Assembly: GCF_002419965.1 (NCBI RefSeq)
Contig: NZ_DIHC01000015.1
Coordinates: 62,001-126,000 of the forward strand
Reading direction: 5' to 3'
DNA from: Pseudomonas sp. UBA5706
GTDB taxonomy: Bacteria > Pseudomonadota > Gammaproteobacteria > Pseudomonadales > Pseudomonadaceae
DNA: 64,000 nucleotides
Shown: positions 52,865-61,857 of the stretch, in pieces
How the letters are laid out: every line of letters begins with the position of its first letter
Position numbering within the stretch: position 1 is the first letter of the stretch
Translations under genes and position numbers: made by a program
The notes under the pieces: generated by a model
What the model was told of the DNA's origin: nothing
Databases searched by the model: none
The model's input: the letters and a program-made list of their open reading frames with translations, nothing else

Positions 52865-54373
52865 TCACCGATCCTTGTCATCGCGCCCACGCAGCAGATG
52901 GTTGGGCATCGCCAGCGCCGCAACCAGACCAACCAGCGAAACGGCGGCGCTGGTCATCAATAAGTGCTCGAAGGTTATCGACAACTGGCCACGCAGCAAC
53001 TCCAGCGCCGGGCCGCTCACCGCGTGCAGGCTGTCCATTAGCAGGTTTCCGGAGCTGCTGCCGGCACTCACCGGGTTGCTATCGGACTGGCCAACTCCTG
53101 AACCGGCGAGCATGGCTAGCAGCAGGGCCGACATGCTGGCTACGCCTACCGCTCCGCCGAGCGAGCGGAACAGGTTGGTGGTGCTGGTCGCCACGCCCAT
53201 GTCTTTCATCTGGACCGAGTTCTGCGTGCCCACCAGTGAAGTCGGGAATTGCAGGCCGCTGGCGATGCCCGTGAGCACCATAAACAGTCCGGTAAGGACC
53301 AACGACTGTGGTGGGGTTAAGGCAAGCCCGAGAATGGCCAGTGGCATCAACAGTGCGCCGGCCAGGATGATCGGTTTGTAGCGACCTGTGAGGGAGGTGC
53401 GTCGGCCGCCGAAGTACGCGCCTATGGGCATGCCGATCGCTAAAGGCATTAGATGCAGCGCCGCGCTGTCTGCGCCGCCGCCGGTCACGGTCTGGAAGCG
53501 CAGTGGCAGCAGCACGATCAGTGAGATCGCCTGAAAGCTGGTGAAGAAAATCGTGCACCAGCACAACACCGCGCTGCGGTTGGCGAACAGGTGCATGGGC
53601 AGCAGCGGTTCGCGAGCGCGGCGCTCGTAAAGCACGAAAATCACCAGCGATAGCAACGCCACGCCCAATTGAGCCAGCACGTGTCCGTCCCGCCAGCTGT
53701 GGCCCTGACCGACTTCGGTAACGCCCAGCAACAAAGCGGTGAGGCCAACGATCATCAGCAGTGTGCCCAGGTAATCGATGATCGGTTTGCGCTGCGGCAC
53801 CGGCAGGCCGATCAGCGTTTGGCGGGCGACCCACCAGGCCACCAGGCCCAAGGGCAGGTTGATGATGAAGACCCAGCGCCACGACAGGTACTCGGTCATG
53901 AAGCCGCCGAGGACCGGCCCGGCCACGCTGGCGGCTGCATACATGCCGCTGAAATAACCCTGGTAGCGCCCGCGTTCACGCGGGGGCACGATATCGCCGA
54001 TGATTGCCTGACTGACCGACACCATACCGCCAGCCCCGATGCCCTGAAGCAGTCGCGCCAGCACCAGTTGCTCCATGCTTTGTGCCATGGCGCAGAACAA
54101 CGAGGCCAAGGTGAACAAGCCCAGTCCGAACAGCATCAGGCGTCGGCGGCCATAGAGATCGCCCAGCTTGCCGTAGATCGGGACGGCGACGGTCAAGGCC
54201 ACCATGTAAGCAGAAATGATCCATGCCAGCAGGTCGAAATCCTGGAACTGGGCGGAGATAGCAGGCATCGAGACCGCGACGATGGTCTGGTCCAGGGCAC
54301 TTAGGAACACGGCCATCATCAGCGCAAAAAGAATGCTGCGGATGTCCGGGCGGGGCTGATTAAGGCTGGTCAC
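52865..54373 (-). CDS. MFS multidrug exporter, DHA2 (EmrB/QacA) family
   Basis: A 502-residue, 14-helix proton-driven exporter. 'FALMMAVFLSALDQTIVAVSMPAI' is the DHA2 helix-1 motif (LDxTIVxVALP type). 'GKLGDLYGRRRLMLFGLGLF' is motif A and 'LLQGIGAGGMVSVSQAIIGDIVPPRERGRYQG'-like sequence carries motifs B and C. The start is a GTG (VTSLNQPRPDIRS) with a weak site; a TTG two codons earlier is an alternative. No EmrA-type adaptor or regulator is adjacent on the same strand. The substrate is unknown. Confidence 0.88.
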   Translation of the reverse strand: MTSLNQPRPDIRSILFALMMAVFLSALDQTIVAVSMPAISAQFQDFDLLAWIISAYMVALTVAVPIYGKLGDLYGRRRLMLFGLGLFTLASLFCAMAQSMEQLVLARLLQGIGAGGMVSVSQAIIGDIVPPRERGRYQGYFSGMYAAASVAGPVLGGFMTEYLSWRWVFIINLPLGLVAWWVARQTLIGLPVPQRKPIIDYLGTLLMIVGLTALLLGVTEVGQGHSWRDGHVLAQLGVALLSLVIFVLYERRAREPLLPMHLFANRSAVLCWCTIFFTSFQAISLIVLLPLRFQTVTGGGADSAALHLMPLAIGMPIGAYFGGRRTSLTGRYKPIILAGALLMPLAILGLALTPPQSLVLTGLFMVLTGIASGLQFPTSLVGTQNSVQMKDMGVATSTTNLFRSLGGAVGVASMSALLLAMLAGSGVGQSDSNPVSAGSSSGNLLMDSLHAVSGPALELLRGQLSITFEHLLMTSAAVSLVGLVAALAMPNHLLRGRDDKDR

Positions 54374-54496
54374 GAACAAGGACTCGAACTGACAGAATGA
54401 TCCGACCAGCCGTTGCTGGGGATAAGGTGTGCAGTCTATTCCGTTAGCACGCTAACCGATAGCAAGCTTAATCGATTCACTCCGACCCATTAACAG

Positions 54497-54673
54497 TCAT
54501 CGTAACGCGCTGAAACTGGCGCCCGTCGGCAAGCAATGGCCGAAGGTGCAGACCACCGCCATTTGCGGAGACTGGCGAAGTTCTTCGATTCTGTAAGCGC
54601 CCATTGCGTAAATGCTAAGAACAGCGAGGACAGCGACTGCATAAACGCATTGTCTTTTTATTGTGGTTTTCAT
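54497..54673 (-). CDS. Small single-span membrane protein
   Basis: A 58-residue protein: MKTTIKRQCVYAVAVLAVLS starts a basic N-terminus with one hydrophobic helix (about residues 8-27), followed by a short tail with two Cys (VVCTFGHCLP). A GAGGT ribosome site lies eight bases upstream. It could be a secreted peptide or a bitopic regulator; the tail C-x5-C might form a disulfide in the periplasm. No homologue is known to me. Confidence 0.55.
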   Translation of the reverse strand: MKTTIKRQCVYAVAVLAVLSIYAMGAYRIEELRQSPQMAVVCTFGHCLPTGASFSALR

Positions 54674-54826
54674 GACACGTACCTCGATCCGGGTAAGAAA
54701 TGCTTTTTCTGACGGACAGAGTGAGTGTAGGTCGGTATTCCGGTAGCGCCCTATCAATCGAGATTGAATGTTTTTATCGATAAGCGGGATGTGGCGACAA
54801 TTCACCGATGGTCGAGTCGGCAGCAG

Positions 54827-55714
54827 CTACAGGTTGCGCGTGGCCGCCTGTGCCAGCAGCCAATCGAGCAGTTCGCGCACCTGTGGCGTCGATGTCGCAC
54901 GATCTGGATAGACGAAGTAATACGCGGCGCCTGTCTTCACCCTAAGATCGAAGGGCGTAATCAGACGCCCGGCGCTCAGGTCCTCGCCGATCAGCGACCA
55001 GTCGCCCATAGCCATGCCAGAGCCTTGGGAGGCAACGGTCATCGCCAGATCCATGGTGTCGAAGTGCTGTCCCTTGCCCATGTTACTCAGCCGCGTGCCG
55101 GCCGCTCTGAGCCAGTGAGCCCAATCCTGCTCATCCAGGGTGGGGTGCAGCAGCATGTGCTGCTCCAGATCGCTCGGCCGCTCCAGTGTCTGCGAGCCGC
55201 CCAGCAGCGAGGGTGCGCACACGGGTGTCAGCTGTTCATCGAACAGGCGATGAACTTCATGAGAGCCTTCGGGGTGGCCTCCGTAGACGACTGCGGCGTC
55301 GAATCGCTCGCGACGAAAATCCACCTCGTGAGCGATGGTGGTGGTCAATTCCACGGGGACGTCGGGGCGTTCTTTCTGCCATTGCAGCAGACGCGGCAGC
55401 AGCCAGCGCGTGATACAGGTCGGAGCCTTGAGCTGCAAGGTCTGTTGCCCGGTTTCAAGCTGCTCCACCGCTTCCTCGATCAAGCCAAAGACCTGCTCGA
55501 TACGCGGAAAGAGTTCGCGCCCTTGAGGCGTCAGGCTCAACCCCCGGGCCTCTCGGTAGAACAGGCGGTGACCCAGATGGCTTTCCAGCCCTGAAATCTG
55601 TCGGCTGACCGCGCCTTGGGTAATGTGAAGCGTCTGCGCCGCCCGTGTGAAGTTGCAGCAGCGCGCCGTGATCAGGAAAGTGTGCAGCGCCGACAGAGGG
55701 GGCAGACGTTTCAT
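54827..55714 (-). CDS. LysR-family regulator (GcvA-like)
   Basis: A 295-residue LysR-type regulator. The N-terminal HTH reads 'LPPLSALHTFLITARCCNFTRAAQTLHITQGAVSRQISGLE' (in order), followed by 'LGHRLFYREARGLSLTPQG'; the C-terminal part is a periplasmic-binding-like effector domain ('TCITRWLLPRLLQWQKERPDVPVEL', 'FDAAVVYGG'). The start at MKRLPPL matches family length; longer readings run into the promoter repeats. It is divergent from aruI and the dehydrogenase gene and probably regulates them. Confidence 0.88.
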   Translation of the reverse strand: MKRLPPLSALHTFLITARCCNFTRAAQTLHITQGAVSRQISGLESHLGHRLFYREARGLSLTPQGRELFPRIEQVFGLIEEAVEQLETGQQTLQLKAPTCITRWLLPRLLQWQKERPDVPVELTTTIAHEVDFRRERFDAAVVYGGHPEGSHEVHRLFDEQLTPVCAPSLLGGSQTLERPSDLEQHMLLHPTLDEQDWAHWLRAAGTRLSNMGKGQHFDTMDLAMTVASQGSGMAMGDWSLIGEDLSAGRLITPFDLRVKTGAAYYFVYPDRATSTPQVRELLDWLLAQAATRNL

Positions 55715-55810
55715 AAAGGGTCGCAGGCATGAGCAGAGGACATGGCTAAGCATGACATTTTTTGCGTTGTCACCGATATCTCCCGACGGTTTCAATGATT
55801 GCCATACAGC

Positions 55811-55862
55811 GCGCCTGGCATAACGGGTGCAGGCGCCTGGCATAACGGGTGCAGGCGCCTGG
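55811..55862. repeat. Tandem 22-bp repeat (2.4 copies) in the lysR-aruI promoter region
   Basis: The unit GCGCCTGGCATAACGGGTGC plus AG occurs twice without mismatch at 55811-55832 and 55833-55854, and the first eight bases again at 55855-55862. It lies between the divergent LysR gene and aruI, ending 32 bases before the aruI start. Two helical turns per unit would place bound proteins on the same DNA face. Confidence 0.75.
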
Positions 55863-55894
55863 AAAACCATTTCAAGCGTGAATAAGGTCCAGAC

Positions 55895-57532
55895 ATGGCA
55901 ACGTGCGGCGAAGTATTGGTCAAGTTACTTGAGGGGTATGAGGTCCAGAGGGTGTTCGGCATTCCCGGTGTGCATACGGTTGAACTGTACCGCGGGCTTG
56001 CCGGCTCCTCGATCCAGCACGTGACCCCTCGCCACGAACAGGGCGCCGGGTTCATGGCCGATGGCTACGCACGCACCAGCGGCAAGCCTGGAGTGTGCTT
56101 CATCATTACCGGCCCCGGCATGACCAACATCACCACTGCGATGGGCCAGGCTTACGCCGACTCGATTCCGATGCTGGTGATTTCCAGCGTTCAGTCGCGC
56201 AGCCAGCTGGGCGGCGGTCGCGGCAAGTTGCACGAATTACCGGCGCAAGGGGCATTGGTCGCAGGCGTTGCCGCGTTTTCCCATACCTTGATGTCGGCGG
56301 CCGAGCTACCGGCGGTGTTGGCGCGCGCCTTCGCATTGTTCCGGGCCGGCCGTCCGCGCCCGGTACACATCGAAATCCCGCTGGACGTACTGATTGAAAA
56401 CGCCGACGAACTGCTCGCCAGTGAGCCCGTGTCGGTGACCCGCGCCGGTCCTGCCCCGGCTGCGATCGAACACATGGCCAGCCTGCTCGCCAATGCCAGG
56501 CGTCCGTTGATACTTGCCGGAGGCGGCGCCATCGATGCCGCTGCGGCGCTGACGCAACTGGCTGCAAAACTCGACGCGCCGGTCGCGCTGACCATCAACG
56601 CCAAAGGCATGCTGCCCTCCAGCCACCCGCTCTTGATCGGCTCGACGCAGTCCCTTGACCCGACGCGGGAGATCATCGAAAGCGCCGATGTCGTCCTGGC
56701 GATCGGCACCGAACTGGCGGAAACCGATTACGACATCACCTTCCAGGGCCACTTCAAGATCCCCGGTACGCTGCTGCGCATCGACATCGACCCGGACCAG
56801 ACGGTGCGCAATTTTCCGCCGAAAGTGGCGCTGGTGTCTGACGCGCAGATGGCGGCGCAAGCCCTGCTGGCCGCATTGAGCGAGCACCCGTTGGCTCAAC
56901 GTGGGAGCGATTGGGGGCACAAACGCGTTGCTGCGCTGAAAGCCACACTGGATGCCTCATGGGATGAGCCTACACGCGCACAGACGCTTTTCCTGCAGAC
57001 GGTGTTGGACGTGCTTCCCGAGCTTGTCATCGTCGGCGACTCGACCCAGCCGGTTTACACCGGCAACCTGACGCTGAATAGGGACCAGCCGCGGCGCTGG
57101 TTCAACTCTTCCACCGGCTACGGCACTCTTGGGTATGCCTTGCCGGCCGCAGTTGGCGCCTGGCTAGGCAGTCAGGATGCCGGTCAGGGTCTTCCCGTGG
57201 CGTGTCTGATCGGTGATGGCGGACTGCAGTTCACCCTCTCGGAACTGGCCAGCGGCGTGGAAGCACGCACGCCGATCGTTGTCCTGCTGTGGAACAACCA
57301 AGGATATGAAGAGATAAAAAAATACATGGTCAACCGCGCGATCGAGCCCGTCGGCGTGGACATTCATACCCCGGACTTCATCGGTGTCGCCAAGGCGCTG
57401 GGCTGTGCGGCTGAAGCGGTCAGCGGCATCGAGGCATTGAAAACGGCCCTGAATGCGACAAAGGGACGGCAAGGGCCAAGTGTCATTGAAATCGACCAGC
57501 GTGGCTGGATGAAAGGGTTGAAAGCATCATGA
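55895..57532 (+). CDS. aruI: ThDP-dependent 2-ketoarginine (5-guanidino-2-oxopentanoate) decarboxylase
   Basis: A 545-residue thiamine-diphosphate enzyme of the acetolactate synthase-like superfamily. The catalytic Glu is in 'TPRHEQGAGFMADGYART', followed by 'CFIITGPGMTNITTAMGQAYADS'. The cofactor motif GDG...NN is in 'LIGDGGLQFTLSELASGV' and 'VVLLWNNQGYEEIKKYM'. Closest in memory to AruI of P. aeruginosa, which converts 2-ketoarginine to 4-guanidinobutyraldehyde in the arginine transaminase route. The downstream aldehyde dehydrogenase, overlapping by ATGA, fits that product. The transaminase AruH is not adjacent, so the substrate remains inferred. Confidence 0.82.
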   Translation: MATCGEVLVKLLEGYEVQRVFGIPGVHTVELYRGLAGSSIQHVTPRHEQGAGFMADGYARTSGKPGVCFIITGPGMTNITTAMGQAYADSIPMLVISSVQSRSQLGGGRGKLHELPAQGALVAGVAAFSHTLMSAAELPAVLARAFALFRAGRPRPVHIEIPLDVLIENADELLASEPVSVTRAGPAPAAIEHMASLLANARRPLILAGGGAIDAAAALTQLAAKLDAPVALTINAKGMLPSSHPLLIGSTQSLDPTREIIESADVVLAIGTELAETDYDITFQGHFKIPGTLLRIDIDPDQTVRNFPPKVALVSDAQMAAQALLAALSEHPLAQRGSDWGHKRVAALKATLDASWDEPTRAQTLFLQTVLDVLPELVIVGDSTQPVYTGNLTLNRDQPRRWFNSSTGYGTLGYALPAAVGAWLGSQDAGQGLPVACLIGDGGLQFTLSELASGVEARTPIVVLLWNNQGYEEIKKYMVNRAIEPVGVDIHTPDFIGVAKALGCAAEAVSGIEALKTALNATKGRQGPSVIEIDQRGWMKGLKAS

Positions 57533-58989
57533 GTGAAACGACTGGGGTGAGTCCGGTTTTGGCGGGTCTGTACATCGACGGACAATGGCGCGCCGGTGGT
57601 GAGCCGTTGACAGTGATCAATCCGTCCACCGAAGAACGGTTGGCGGTCATCACGGGCGGCGATGCTCTCGCAGTGGACCAAGCGGTACACGCTGCGCAGT
57701 CTGCGTTTGGTGCCTGGTCGAAAGCCACCGGTGCGGCACGGGCCATAATGCTGCGCAGGATCGCCAACGGGGTGGCGGCGCGTCGCGAACGGCTAATGAC
57801 GCTGCAGTCGAACAACAATGGCAAACCCGGATTCGAGGCGGCCATCGATGTTGACGATGTGATCGCCACTTTCAACTACTACGCCGATCTGGCTGAAACG
57901 TCGGACGGCCAACAAAACCAGGCGGTCGTGGTGCCGAGCGAGGCGTTCAGTGCCCACCTGCGCCGTGAGCCTTGCGGGATTGTCGGGCTGATCGTGCCGT
58001 GGAACTTCCCGATGGTCACCACCGCGTGGAAAGTCGCGCCAGCGCTGGCTGCAGGGTGCTGCGTGCTGCTCAAACCCTCGGAAGTCACGCCCTTGGCCGA
58101 GCTTGAGTTAGCGCAGGTCATTGCCGACAGCGGCCTGCCAAGGGGCGTTTTCAACGTGGTCTGTGGTACCGGCCTGGCCGTCGGCGCGCCAATGTCGGCG
58201 CACCCCGGTATTGCCAAGGTGTCCTTCACCGGCAGCAACGCGGTGGGTGTGCAGGTCATGCAGCGTGCAGCACAAACCGTGAAAGGCGTGAGCCTTGAGC
58301 TGGGCGGCAAGTCTTCGTTGCTGGTGATGGCCGATGCCGACCTGGACCTGGCGGTAGAACTGGCCATTGGCGGCGGCTACTTCAACGCCGGGCAGATGTG
58401 TTCGGCCACCAGTCGCGTGCTGGTGGCGCAGGAGTTGTTGGAGCGTTTCCTGCAACGCCTTGTGGTCAAGGCGCAGTCGATCAGGGTGGGCGGGCCTTTG
58501 CAGGAGGGCGCCGAGATGGGGCCGTTGGTCAATCAGGCGCACTATCAGCGGGTGATCGAGCATATCGAGGCCGGGAAGAGGGCCGGTGCGCGGCTGCTTT
58601 GCGGGGGTGTACGCCCGGCGGCGCAGGCTCGTGGCTATTTTCTTGAGCCTGCGGTATTCACTGAAGTGCCTTTGGACAGCGCGCTATGGCAGGAGGAGAT
58701 CTTCGGCCCGGTGCTATGTGTGCGCGCATTCGGCAGCGAAGCCGAGGCCGTGGCCCTGGCCAACGACACGCGCTTTGGGCTGGTGGCCAGCGTGGTCAGC
58801 GGCAGCAGCGAAACGGCCGATCGCGTCGCCAATGGGTTGCAGGCAGGGTTGGTCTGGATCAATGCCCCGCAGGTGATCTTCCCGCAGACCGCCTGGGGTG
58901 GCTACAAGCAGAGCAGTCTTGGGCGCGAGCTGGGGCCTTGGGGCATGCAGGCGTTTCAGGAAGTAAAGCATGTGGTGCGCGCGCTTTGA
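57529..58989 (+). CDS. Aldehyde dehydrogenase (probable 4-guanidinobutyraldehyde/aminoaldehyde type)
   Basis: A 486-residue NAD(P)-dependent ALDH. 'IVPWNFPMVTTAWKVAPALAAGCCVLLKPSE' (in parts) contains the cofactor-binding Asn and Lys; the general base Glu is in 'SLELGGKSSLLV', the nucleophile Cys in 'YFNAGQMCSATSRV', and 'EEIFGPVLCVRAF' closes the fold. It resembles betaine/aminoaldehyde dehydrogenases. The start overlaps the aruI stop as ATGA, strongly implying that it oxidises the decarboxylase product. Confidence 0.88.
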   Translation: MSETTGVSPVLAGLYIDGQWRAGGEPLTVINPSTEERLAVITGGDALAVDQAVHAAQSAFGAWSKATGAARAIMLRRIANGVAARRERLMTLQSNNNGKPGFEAAIDVDDVIATFNYYADLAETSDGQQNQAVVVPSEAFSAHLRREPCGIVGLIVPWNFPMVTTAWKVAPALAAGCCVLLKPSEVTPLAELELAQVIADSGLPRGVFNVVCGTGLAVGAPMSAHPGIAKVSFTGSNAVGVQVMQRAAQTVKGVSLELGGKSSLLVMADADLDLAVELAIGGGYFNAGQMCSATSRVLVAQELLERFLQRLVVKAQSIRVGGPLQEGAEMGPLVNQAHYQRVIEHIEAGKRAGARLLCGGVRPAAQARGYFLEPAVFTEVPLDSALWQEEIFGPVLCVRAFGSEAEAVALANDTRFGLVASVVSGSSETADRVANGLQAGLVWINAPQVIFPQTAWGGYKQSSLGRELGPWGMQAFQEVKHVVRAL

Positions 58990-59955
58990 TCAGAGCGCTT
59001 TGCGCAGGCGCGCCAGGTCACGCAACGGTGGCGCGCCGAACAGGCGACTGTATTCACGGCTGAACTGGGACGGGCTCTCGTAGCCCACCCGGTAACCGGC
59101 TGCCGACGCTTCCAGGCCGTCCGCCAGCATCAGGCGACGGGCCTCTTGCAACCGGAGCTGTTTCTGGTATTGCAACGGACTCATGGCGGTCACGGCCTTG
59201 AAACGGTGGTGCAAGGTGGACACGCTCAGGTTTGCTTGCCGGGCCAGGTCTTCAATGCGTAACGGTTGCTGGAAGTGCTCGTTCAGCCACTTGATCGCTT
59301 GTGTCACACGATGCGTCTGACAGTTGGCGATCGCAATTTCGTATAGCCGATAACCTTCGCTCCCGCGCAGCAGCCGGTAGAGAATTTCACGTGTGATCAG
59401 TGGCGCGAGCATGGGGATGTCTTTCGGGCTGTCGAGCAGGCGGATGAGTCGGAGCACCGCATCCAGCAACTGCGATTCGATTCGCTCGACATACATGCCA
59501 CGACCACTGGGATGCGTAGGCACGCTCATGGGACCGGCTTGTGCGATCAGGGCATTAATGTCGGCTGGGTCGATATCAAGGCGCATGGCCAGGTGTGGAT
59601 CTTCGGGCGTGGCATAGATGACCTTGCCGCTGATCGGCAGCGCAACCGACACCACCAGATAATTCAGTGGATCGTAGGTGAGCAGCTCGCCGCCCAGCGT
59701 CACATCCTTTCGGCCCTGGGCCATGATGCACAGCGCAGGCTGTACCAGGCCCGGCACCGACTGCAGCGGGCGATCATGGCGCACCATGAACAACGATTTG
59801 ATCCCGGTCTGGAAGGTGCCATCGCTGGGGGCGTGGCGGCGAATCAACGTCGCCAGTTCCGCGCGCTGTTGCTCCATGTGCGCGCTGAGCGCGGGGGGCG
59901 GCAGCGTCTCTGGCAAGGCGTCCGGCATGGCGGCAGCCGAGGCGGGTGGCAACAT
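58990..59955 (-). CDS. AraC-family regulator
   Basis: A 321-residue regulator with an AraC N-terminal (PF06719-like) ligand domain ('FMVRHDRPLQSVPGLVQPALCIMAQGRKDVTL', in parts) and a C-terminal double HTH ('EDLARQANLSVSTLHHRFKAVTAMSPLQYQKQLRLQEARRLML', in parts, then 'AAGYRVGYESPSQFSREYSRLFG'). The start at MLPPAS is fixed by a perfect AGAGGAG site; an ATG 16 codons upstream is less likely. It ends on the base after the convergent aldehyde dehydrogenase. Its targets are not evident. Confidence 0.9.
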   Translation of the reverse strand: MLPPASAAAMPDALPETLPPPALSAHMEQQRAELATLIRRHAPSDGTFQTGIKSLFMVRHDRPLQSVPGLVQPALCIMAQGRKDVTLGGELLTYDPLNYLVVSVALPISGKVIYATPEDPHLAMRLDIDPADINALIAQAGPMSVPTHPSGRGMYVERIESQLLDAVLRLIRLLDSPKDIPMLAPLITREILYRLLRGSEGYRLYEIAIANCQTHRVTQAIKWLNEHFQQPLRIEDLARQANLSVSTLHHRFKAVTAMSPLQYQKQLRLQEARRLMLADGLEASAAGYRVGYESPSQFSREYSRLFGAPPLRDLARLRKAL

Positions 59956-60299
59956 GAGGAACTCCTCTGGCGAGCGTTGGTGCACATGGCTTGAGTGCGA
60001 CATAGCTTATTTTTGTGCAAGTGCGAGCGTTAGGCGAATCCTATCGAATGATTGCCTGATTCTGCCGCAGGATCACTCCGGCGCCGACCCAGCGTGTCCA
60101 GTGAAGGGCCCGATTGCTCGAAAGTCCCGTTTGCGCGATCGAAGGTCCGGCGGGTCCAAGTTGCCGTCGCGCCGTACTCGCGCAGCATCAGGCAATAACC
60201 GGGCAGTATCCGGCTATCGGGCGTAACGTCCTGGCCCCTAATCTGCACGCCTGGCCGCAATCTCTTTTCGTGGGCGGCCGATCAAAAGGAGCCCCTATC
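59956..60299. other. Intergenic region without a recognised gene
   Basis: About 340 bases between the leftward AraC regulator and a rightward small enzyme gene. Open frames here lack ribosome sites and protein-like sequence. It should contain the two divergent promoters. Confidence 0.5.
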
Positions 60300-60626
60300 A
60301 TGCACAACCCTTGTGTCGTGACCCACCTGGTTTCCCTTCGCGCCAGTGCAGGAAACAGTGCCCTGCTGGGTGCACGCTTGAACACCCTGGTCGAGACGGC
60401 TTCCAACGCCCCTGGAAGCCTGAACTTTGCCTTGCACAAGTCCATGACCGAGGAGAGCGTTTGGTTGGTCAGCGGGATGTGGGTGGATGCGTCGGCGATG
60501 AATGACTGGTTCACCTCACCGGAGCTTGGAATCTTTGCCGAGTTGGTGGCTGAAAGGTTGGTGAGCAGCCTGGATTTTCGAACATTCGCCAATGTGACCA
60601 CGGCCCAGGCCCGGACTGCCCAGTAG
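60300..60626 (+). CDS. Small antibiotic-biosynthesis-monooxygenase (ABM)-like protein
   Basis: A 108-residue protein of dimeric alpha-beta barrel type: 'VVTHLVSLRASAGNSALLGARLNTLVETASNAPGSLNFALHKS' (in parts), 'VWLVSGMWVDASAMNDWFTSPEL' and 'LVSSLDFRTFANV' follow the beta-alpha-beta order of ABM/YgiN proteins. These can be cofactor-free quinol monooxygenases or small-molecule binders. A strong AAAAGGAG site precedes the start. A flavin reductase lies nearby but on the other strand. Confidence 0.7.
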   Translation: MHNPCVVTHLVSLRASAGNSALLGARLNTLVETASNAPGSLNFALHKSMTEESVWLVSGMWVDASAMNDWFTSPELGIFAELVAERLVSSLDFRTFANVTTAQARTAQ

Positions 60627-60730
60627 ACGTCGTCTAGCGTGTGCGGCTGACGGGCCAAAAAATCCAGCGCCTGATCGCTTTCTCGGGTTTAAAATCCTCG
60701 CCTTTCCCTTCAAGGCAGGACGTTCTCTAC

Positions 60731-60970
60731 ATGGCACGCAAAGAATTCCAACACCACGAAGCCGTTTCCGCTGCCGTGCGCGGTGATGAAGGTTATGGCG
60801 CGGCAATCGCGGTCAAAGGCCTGGGCGCCACTGGCGCGCCCGCGTTTCATCGAGTGCTGCAGGATCGGACATTCAAGACCGCGATGGCTGCGGATCAAGC
60901 CGCTGTGGATGAACTGGAGCGGCTGATGGACGTGACCCCTGAAGGCGAACTGATGTTTGCTCAGGATTGA
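60731..60970 (+). CDS. Hypothetical protein
   Basis: A 79-residue soluble protein starting MARKEFQHHEAVSAAVRGDE, with AGGA about ten bases upstream. It has no recognised domain. The sequence is protein-like, with an amphipathic C-terminal helix ('AAVDELERLMDVTPEGELMF'). Its stop codon directly abuts the stop of the convergent flavin reductase gene. Confidence 0.6.
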   Translation: MARKEFQHHEAVSAAVRGDEGYGAAIAVKGLGATGAPAFHRVLQDRTFKTAMAADQAAVDELERLMDVTPEGELMFAQD

Positions 60971-61594
60971 TCAGGCTTTTGGCCGGTACATTTTGAACAG
61001 CGATTCGGGGCTCAGCTGGAAATAATCAGCCGGGCCGCCACCACGCAGGATCGGCTCACCGGCTGCGGTGTCGTAGATGCCCTCTTTAAGCAGCCGCTTG
61101 GCGATATGAATCGCCACCACTTCTCCCAGAATCAACCAACTCGGTACGACTTCCTTGTCGGCACGCTGCAATTGGACGATCTGGGTCACTTTGCATTCGA
61201 ATGCCACGGGCGTTTCTTTCACTCTGGGCACCGAGACGATGCGTGAAGGTTCTGCGGTGAGGTTGGCCAGCTCGAACTCATTGACGTCTGGCGCCACTGC
61301 GGCGCAGCTCAGGTTCATTTGTTCGGCGAGGGGGCGTGTGGCGAGGTTCCAGACGAACTCGCCAGTCTGCTCGATGTTGTTCAGGCTGTCTTTGCGCCCC
61401 ACGCTGCAGAAGCCAATGATCGGCGGAATGTAATTGAACGCGTTAAAGAAGCTGTAGGGGGCAAGGTTAAGTTTGCCTTGAGCATCGTGGGATGAAATCC
61501 AGCCGATGGGGCGAGGGCCGACGATAGCGTTGAACGGATCGTGGGGCAGGCCGTGGCCTTTGGAGGGTTCGTAGAAATGAATATCGTCTGACAT
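60971..61594 (-). CDS. Flavin reductase-like FMN-binding protein
   Basis: A 207-residue split-barrel flavoprotein of the flavin reductase/DIM6 family: 'DPFNAIVGPRPIGWISSHDAQGKLNLAPYSFFNAF' (in parts), 'PPIIGFCSVGRKDSLNNIEQTGEFVWNLA' and 'SRIVSVPRVKETPVAFECKVTQI' are conserved. It reduces flavin with NAD(P)H or uses bound FMN on a substrate. The start MSDDIHFY has AGGAAG upstream. No monooxygenase partner is adjacent on its strand. Confidence 0.85.
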   Translation of the reverse strand: MSDDIHFYEPSKGHGLPHDPFNAIVGPRPIGWISSHDAQGKLNLAPYSFFNAFNYIPPIIGFCSVGRKDSLNNIEQTGEFVWNLATRPLAEQMNLSCAAVAPDVNEFELANLTAEPSRIVSVPRVKETPVAFECKVTQIVQLQRADKEVVPSWLILGEVVAIHIAKRLLKEGIYDTAAGEPILRGGGPADYFQLSPESLFKMYRPKA

Positions 61595-61790
61595 GGCGGC
61601 TTCCTGAGCAGTTGAGTCGACAGGGCCAAGGAACACCATGCCTGTCGAAATGCAGCTCGTCATAGTGCTAGGCATTGAATCGGGATGCCAGACCTTGCGC
61701 AGTTGTTGCTTTGAAAAGGCAGCTCAGGGGCCTGCGAAGCAGGGGAGGGTCAGCGTTCATGCTTGCAAAATGGCCGCTCCTGGACAAAGG

Positions 61791-61818
61791 CAAAAAAAAG
61801 CCCGACATCAGTCGGGCT
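61791..61818 (-). terminator. Intrinsic terminator of repeat-protein gene A
   Basis: On the minus strand AGCCCGAC and GTCGGGCT form an 8-bp stem with a 4-base loop followed by a run of eight T. It lies about 40 bases after the stop of the 107-residue repeat protein. Confidence 0.85.
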
Positions 61819-61857
61819 ACAAAGGGAGTTCAGGAGGTGGAACGTGTAAAGCGGTGA

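Noticed and set aside
55811..55862. 22-bp tandem repeat considered as a CRISPR or mobile-element end
   Set aside because: There are no spacers, no transposase, and no inverted ends or target duplication.
60030..60260. 76-codon leftward frame in the AraC-ABM intergenic region
   Set aside because: No ribosome site, no hydrophobic core pattern, and it covers the expected promoters.
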